Made by a program: the position numbers and the translations under genes. From Candidatus Brocadiaceae bacterium (lineage in GTDB: Bacteria; Planctomycetota; Brocadiia; Brocadiales; Brocadiaceae): a stretch of 9,586 nucleotides of DNA. The stretch lies in assembly GCA_024653795.1 (NCBI GenBank), contig JANLHY010000082.1, forward strand, positions 1 to 9,586, in the 5' to 3' direction. Shown one piece after another: positions 6,058-9,586 of the stretch. The notes beneath the pieces are model-generated. The model searched no databases and was not told where the DNA came from. It saw nothing but the letters and a program-made list of their open reading frames with translations. The first letter of the stretch is position 1, and the number at the start of each line of letters is the position of its first letter.

Positions 6058-9000
6058 TTGGGTTGGAGCGAGAATAAGCCAGAGATCCTTTCACTAACAG
6101 ATTATTATCTTGATTACAGCCTACATGAGTTACCAATAGTAACAAATGAAGGATTTGATGATACAAATGAGAGTCCATCTGAAAGTTCATCTCTTATTTT
6201 AGAGCTTATTAAAAAATATCTTTCTCTATATCCTCACGAGCAGGCAAACTTTACCGTTGTGCTTTACAACTGTGATTCGGCTAGACTACCACAGGCCATT
6301 GTAAATAAAATCCACGAAATTCACGAAGACAAAGAGGACATGCGTTGTCAGGTTATTTTACGGCATAGAGATAGGCAAAAATTACGCGACCTTTATGAAA
6401 AAATCATCGAGTCTTCTGAAAATGACGCTGACTCTTTCGTGGCTAGTGAAGCTACCAGGGATTTTATGGCAAGGTTGAGGATTGGTATTATGGTAGATCA
6501 GGCACCTGTACCCGATCCTAAAGACGGGCCACCGGCTGATATTGTTTTTTTACAGGATGTCATTGCACGCCATGCGCGGCTAGAGTGGTATACAGAAATC
6601 GCCAGGTTGTCTGAAAATGAGTCGCTTATTCCTGCACGATGGTCGCGTCGTAGACCCTCAGCTATTGATGACATGAAATCAGTTGTTTACCTTTGCTGTC
6701 CTGTTCAGAGCCGCGAAGGATGGGCTTTTATAACGGCTATTACAACCTTTTTCAAAGGTGATTGGAATGGGATTGAAGAGAGTCGTTTGTTACCTGCCCG
6801 CCAACTAGATTTTATTGATCCCGAGACAGCAAGCATTTTTAAGGAAATTCGTAATCTAGGAAATTGGGTAGTGAATTACGATGAATTACTGGATCGCCGT
6901 CAATTGTTAAATCAAAACGTTAAAGTTATCCGCTACAAACAAGCAACCACCCAAGGACGGAATATACTTATCTCATCGACAGCTTCACTTGGGCTTCTAC
7001 GATCTATGGTGCTTAGCCGTATTAAAAATCTGAGCTTGGAATTGAGTGACCAAGATTGTTACTTCCTAACGGAAAAGTTCATCAATGATGCAAACGAAAT
7101 CTCCGGCGATATTGTTCTGCGGGCTGCAAAAAGAGGACGTAACGCAAGTGAATTGATGGGCATTGTACTGAGTCGTTACCTGATACAGTTTGAATTAGGT
7201 ATGAATCGATATTTTGGTTGGTATTTCCTTGATGACTATGCAGATTGGCTAGGACAGAGAGAACAACATATTGCTGATATTTTGGTTTTAAGTCCTGAAA
7301 TGACAAAAGACGGGAATTTAAGGCTTGCCGTAGTGATCTCAGAAGCTAAATATATTGATGCTGCTAATCTATTATCAAAACGTAAAGAATCGCAAAAACA
7401 ACTTCGCGACACTTTGGGAAGAATTGGAAATGCGTTATTCGGAGATCCTAAAAGACTAGATCGTGATTTGTGGCTTTCACGTTTTTCTGATTTGGTACTT
7501 AATGGGATTCAATTTCCTGCTTATGCAACCATAAACTTAGCAAATTGGCGACATGCAATTCGTGATGGAGAATGCGAAATTTACCTTCGTGGATATTCAC
7601 ATATTTTTGTTTCCGGACCCACTGATACTCCTGTATGTTCTGATTTTACTAAGGTAGCTGGATTGGAAGATTCGTATCAGGAAGTTTTTTCTCGTGACAA
7701 ACTTCGTGAATTGGTATTAAATTACTGGAAAAATCTAGATCCATTACCTATTCGGCAAAAAAATGCAGGAGAAAACGTGTGGGAAGAGAAATCTTACCGT
7801 ATACCCACAGAAAGATTCAAAAATATATTAAAACGAACAGATCAAAACGAACAAAACGAAGATAATTTGAATCTGATTGAATCAGAAAAATTGAAACAAG
7901 CACAAACTGTATTACAAACAAAGGTTGATGAAATTAAAATACCCGGGGATTCTCAAACATCTATTCCAAAAGACGCCGAAGTTTTATTTTCATGTTGGCC
8001 CTATTCTGGTATTAAAAAATTAATTACCGAATATAGAGGAATTCAGGAAGATAGTGCTGCAGATGCAGAATGGATGAAACAAATTGAGAATCTATGTAAA
8101 GGAGCTTTGCAACAATTTCAACTACAAGCAAAGCTTATGAGCAGTGCACTGACTCCTAATGCTGCGCTTTTAAAGTTCCAAGGTAGTACTAACCTTACCG
8201 TAGAACAGGTGCTCAAGCGACGGTCAGAATTTCTTACTACACACAGACTAAATGTGATTTCAGTTAGAGCCGAACCCGGAGTTGTGGCTATTTCTATTGC
8301 TCGTCCTCGTCGTCGGGTACTTCAACTTCTTGAGTTATGGAAAAAATGGAATCCAGATTGTTTAAACGGGAATTCAGAGTTACTTATTGGCCTTAAAGAA
8401 GAAGATGGAAATTTGTTGTTTCTTTCACCTAAAAAGAATGCCCCTCATACGCTCATTGCAGGTTCTACTGGTAGTGGTAAATCAGTTTTAATGCAGAACA
8501 TTATCTTGGCTATTGCCTGCACAAATACTCCAAGTCAATCTCAAATCATATTAATCGATCCGAAACATGGTGTTGATTATTTTGCATTTGAAAAATTGCC
8601 GCATTTGCAAGGTGGTATCATTGATAGCCAACAGGATGCTGTTTTAACTCTAAACAGACTAATTGATGAGATGGATATTCGCTATACTATTCTTAAACAA
8701 AATAAAGTGGCAAATATATTTGATTTAAATAATAAAAAGAATGTGACAGAACATCTTCCATTTATGTGGATTGTTCATGATGAATTCGCAGAATGGATGA
8801 TGATAAATGAATACCGAGAAGCCGTTACAAATATTGTATCACGTCTTGGAATTAAGGCACGAGCAGCAGGAATTTTCTTAGTATTTGCAGCTCAACGTCC
8901 AGATGCTAATGTAATGCCAATGCAGTTACGTGCGAACCTAGGCAACAGATTAATTCTCAGAGTAGATAGTGAAGGAACTTCTGAAATTGCACTTGGAGAG

Positions 9001-9135
9001 AAAGGAGCTGAACGGTTATTAGGCAAGGGGCATCTCGCAGCTAAACTGGTAGGAGAAGATAACCTAATTATTGCACAAGTTCCATTTATCAAACCAGAGG
9101 AATTGGAAAATATTGTATCACGGATAAGTTCCTAA
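6058..9135 (+). CDS. main piece of FtsK/SpoIIIE-type DNA motor with internal PD-(D/E)XK-like nuclease motif (coding sequence runs from 5833)
   Basis: The frame is open from 5833; TTG 6058 is only the first possible start, and no well-placed ribosome binding site serves it (an AAGGAGG at 6019-6025 is about 32 nt away). Numbering as if the TGA were read through from 5272: PWHPLRL 208-214; a DIVFLQDV segment near 423-430; a nuclease-like D669 (ADILVL), E691-A-K693 (SEAKY) and Q708/Q710 pattern; a polar low-complexity linker (DQNEQNEDN) near 860; then an FtsK ATPase with Walker A GSTGSGKS (K1070), IDPKHGVDY, Walker B WIVHDEFAEW (D1170-E1171), AQRPD (1207-1211) and GAERLLGKGH. It ends soon after the ATPase, with no FtsK gamma winged helix and no membrane segments, so it is not a cell-division FtsK. 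The expected role is ATP-driven DNA translocation coupled to cleavage in defence; DptH is a possible relative. With the upstream piece the gene is 1287 codons long. Confidence 0.85.
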   Translation: MGWSENKPEILSLTDYYLDYSLHELPIVTNEGFDDTNESPSESSSLILELIKKYLSLYPHEQANFTVVLYNCDSARLPQAIVNKIHEIHEDKEDMRCQVILRHRDRQKLRDLYEKIIESSENDADSFVASEATRDFMARLRIGIMVDQAPVPDPKDGPPADIVFLQDVIARHARLEWYTEIARLSENESLIPARWSRRRPSAIDDMKSVVYLCCPVQSREGWAFITAITTFFKGDWNGIEESRLLPARQLDFIDPETASIFKEIRNLGNWVVNYDELLDRRQLLNQNVKVIRYKQATTQGRNILISSTASLGLLRSMVLSRIKNLSLELSDQDCYFLTEKFINDANEISGDIVLRAAKRGRNASELMGIVLSRYLIQFELGMNRYFGWYFLDDYADWLGQREQHIADILVLSPEMTKDGNLRLAVVISEAKYIDAANLLSKRKESQKQLRDTLGRIGNALFGDPKRLDRDLWLSRFSDLVLNGIQFPAYATINLANWRHAIRDGECEIYLRGYSHIFVSGPTDTPVCSDFTKVAGLEDSYQEVFSRDKLRELVLNYWKNLDPLPIRQKNAGENVWEEKSYRIPTERFKNILKRTDQNEQNEDNLNLIESEKLKQAQTVLQTKVDEIKIPGDSQTSIPKDAEVLFSCWPYSGIKKLITEYRGIQEDSAADAEWMKQIENLCKGALQQFQLQAKLMSSALTPNAALLKFQGSTNLTVEQVLKRRSEFLTTHRLNVISVRAEPGVVAISIARPRRRVLQLLELWKKWNPDCLNGNSELLIGLKEEDGNLLFLSPKKNAPHTLIAGSTGSGKSVLMQNIILAIACTNTPSQSQIILIDPKHGVDYFAFEKLPHLQGGIIDSQQDAVLTLNRLIDEMDIRYTILKQNKVANIFDLNNKKNVTEHLPFMWIVHDEFAEWMMINEYREAVTNIVSRLGIKARAAGIFLVFAAQRPDANVMPMQLRANLGNRLILRVDSEGTSEIALGEKGAERLLGKGHLAAKLVGEDNLIIAQVPFIKPEELENIVSRISS
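7830..7860 (+). repeat. short direct repeats encoding a polar linker
   Basis: AAAACGAACA occurs at 7830-7839 and 7844-7853, and a shorter AAAACGAA at 7853-7860. They encode the Gln/Asn/Glu-rich linker between the nuclease-like and ATPase regions of the motor protein. This is likely simple slippage in a tolerant linker. Confidence 0.5.
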
Positions 9136-9313
9136 AGCACTTCTCTTCAATTTTATATATTTTATTTATTTATCCTTCTCTTGAAAATCCAAGAAGAACA
9201 ATATAATGAGAGTCACAGGGTTACATAGTAAAATTAAATTTTGACATTTTTGTTTAGCTATTATAATGCTTCAAATTCAGTTTCACTTTAAATTATTAAA
9301 AGAAGAAAATCAA
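9136..9313. other. AT-rich non-coding stretch after the motor gene
   Basis: All frames are broken by frequent stops and no protein-like sequence is visible on either strand. It contains AT-rich runs (about 9151-9173), a weak 5-bp hairpin (TCTTG 9179-9183 with CAAGA 9190-9194) and a promoter-like pair at 9241-9267. No convincing terminator for the cassette is seen here. Confidence 0.6.
9241..9267 (+). promoter_or_regulatory. promoter-like TTGACA / TATAAT pair with 15-nt spacing
   Basis: Both hexamers match the sigma-70 consensus exactly: TTGACA at 9241-9246 and TATAAT at 9262-9267. The spacer is only 15 nt, two short of optimal, so activity is uncertain. No ORF follows directly; a transcript would run into the hairpin and T7 tract at 9318-9356. 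Confidence 0.35.
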
Positions 9314-9410
9314 GTAGGATGGGTTAAACGGAGCGAACCCATCAATGCCTTTTTTTGTTGGGTGTGCTTCGCCCCTCGATAAACTCAGGACAGGCTTCAC
9401 CCAACCTTAC
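9314..9410. repeat. REP/MITE-like element with imperfect terminal inverted repeats and two internal hairpins
   Basis: The left end GTAGGATGGGTT (9314-9325) and right end ACCCAACCTTAC (9399-9410) are imperfect inverted repeats (one mismatch and one indel). Inside are two hairpins: GATGGGTT (9318-9325) with AACCCATC (9336-9343) and GTTGGGTG (9357-9364) with CACCCAAC (9398-9405), each 8 bp and perfect. The GC-richer composition and the TCGATAAACTCAGGACAGGC segment contrast with the AT-rich surroundings. I recall similar dispersed repeats from several environmental bacterial genomes. No transposase is present and no target duplication is evident. Confidence 0.6.
9318..9356 (+). terminator. hairpin followed by T7, terminator-like
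   Basis: An 8-bp perfect stem (9318-9325/9336-9343) with a 10-nt loop is followed after 6 nt by seven T (9350-9356). The gap before the T tract is longer than ideal. It could terminate read-through from the motor gene or a short transcript from 9274 or so. It is part of the repeat element. Confidence 0.35.
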
Positions 9411-9513
9411 CGTACTGCCATAAAGGAATATCACGAGCATGACTTTAATCAACTCCTCGAAGTCCTCAAGAATAACAGAAACAAAAGACTTGACAATTTT
9501 GCACACCTGCATT
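9406..9513 (+). pseudogene. possible relic of the C-terminal region of an Eco57I-type (type IIG) DNA methylase
   Basis: Directly after the repeat element one frame (starting at 9408) reads for about 35 codons to TAA 9511-9513 and contains AIKEYHEHDFNQLLEV and LKNNRNKRLDN. From memory, a Y-H-x-x-x-F...LL..LKxNKxKL pattern occurs near the C-terminus of Eco57I-like restriction-methylases. There is no start codon, and the frame upstream is repeat sequence, so this would be a dead fragment left after an insertion or deletion. The similarity is short and chance cannot be excluded. Confidence 0.3.
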
Positions 9514-9518
9514 AATAT
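9490..9518 (+). promoter_or_regulatory. sigma-70-type promoter for the right-edge gene
   Basis: TTGACA (9490-9495) matches the -35 consensus exactly and TAATAT (9513-9518) matches four of six -10 positions, with an ideal 17-nt spacer. It lies 40 nt upstream of ATG 9558. Downstream, CCTTAAT occurs twice (9521-9527 and 9537-9543, 16-nt period), and TGAC/GTCA (9518-9521/9532-9535) are inverted. These are possible operator elements for an autoregulating antitoxin. Confidence 0.5.
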
Positions 9519-9557
9519 GACCTTAATTCTAGTCAACCTTAATGGAGGTCTATTATA

Positions 9558-9586
9558 ATGAAAACATTATCTCTTTCAGAAGCAAA
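9558..9586 (+). CDS. start of a Phd/YefM-type antitoxin gene (cut by the right edge)
   Basis: ATG 9558 is preceded by GGAGGT (9544-9549) at ideal spacing and by a good promoter. Only nine complete codons are visible, reading MKTLSLSEA with Lys likely next. This matches the typical N-terminus of Phd/YefM-family antitoxins (MKxxSLSEAKxHL), DNA-binding proteins that neutralise a RelE, Doc or PIN-type toxin and repress their own operon. A toxin gene would be expected just outside the window. The evidence is short, so the family is a guess from the N-terminus; that a gene starts here is well supported. Confidence 0.5.

Noticed and set aside
9342..9536. Minus-strand 64-residue ORF
   Set aside because: It runs across the repeat element and a promoter-like region, its reading through the repeat is a known artefact type, and no ribosome binding site was noted.
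1..9586. CRISPR array, tRNA or rRNA genes
   Set aside because: No regularly spaced repeats with unique spacers, no tRNA cloverleaf and no rRNA-like segment were seen on reading both strands.

Overview
The window is AT-rich bacterial DNA with Shine-Dalgarno starts. Every recognisable gene lies on the + strand, and the content is typical of a defence (restriction/anti-phage) island. The organism cannot be named from the sequence. A repeat near position 9314-9410 resembles dispersed REP/MITE-like repeats that I recall from various environmental bacteria, but this is weak evidence.

Layout. (1) Positions 3-671 are the 3' part of a large gene that enters from the left. It resembles the C-terminal region of big defence ATPases of the BrxC/PglY/DUF6079 kind and seems to stop early. 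(2) Positions 692-877 encode a 61-residue four-cysteine zinc-ribbon-like protein. (3) Positions 1006-9135 hold a compact co-directional cassette: an HNH endonuclease (1006-2157), a HIT-family nucleotide hydrolase (2174-2551), an SF2 helicase fused to a C-terminal PD-(D/E)XK-like nuclease (2731-5241), and a large FtsK/SpoIIIE-type DNA motor carrying its own PD-(D/E)XK-like nuclease motif (5272-9135). (4) Positions 9136-9557 are mostly non-coding, with a REP/MITE-like element, promoter-like sequences and a possible remnant of an Eco57I-type methylase C-terminus. (5) At the right edge, from 9558, a gene begins whose first residues look like a Phd/YefM antitoxin.

The cassette plausibly acts as one nucleic-acid-processing system: a helicase-nuclease and a translocase-nuclease to move on and cut DNA, an HNH nuclease as a further cutter, and a HIT enzyme acting on a nucleotide or on adenylylated ends. 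That joint function is inference. I do not recognise this combination as a named system, although the motor protein recalls DptH-like proteins of phosphorothioation-linked restriction.

The island shows decay. The motor gene is split by a single in-frame TGA at 5830-5832, with same-family coding sequence continuing in the same frame on both sides. Its 5' end also looks lost, because the only start is a poor TTG 30 nt after the helicase stop. The left ATPase ends soon after a conserved motif, and the methylase is at best a 35-codon relic. The system may therefore be inactive here, or the TGA may be a recent mutation, a sequencing error or a leaky stop.
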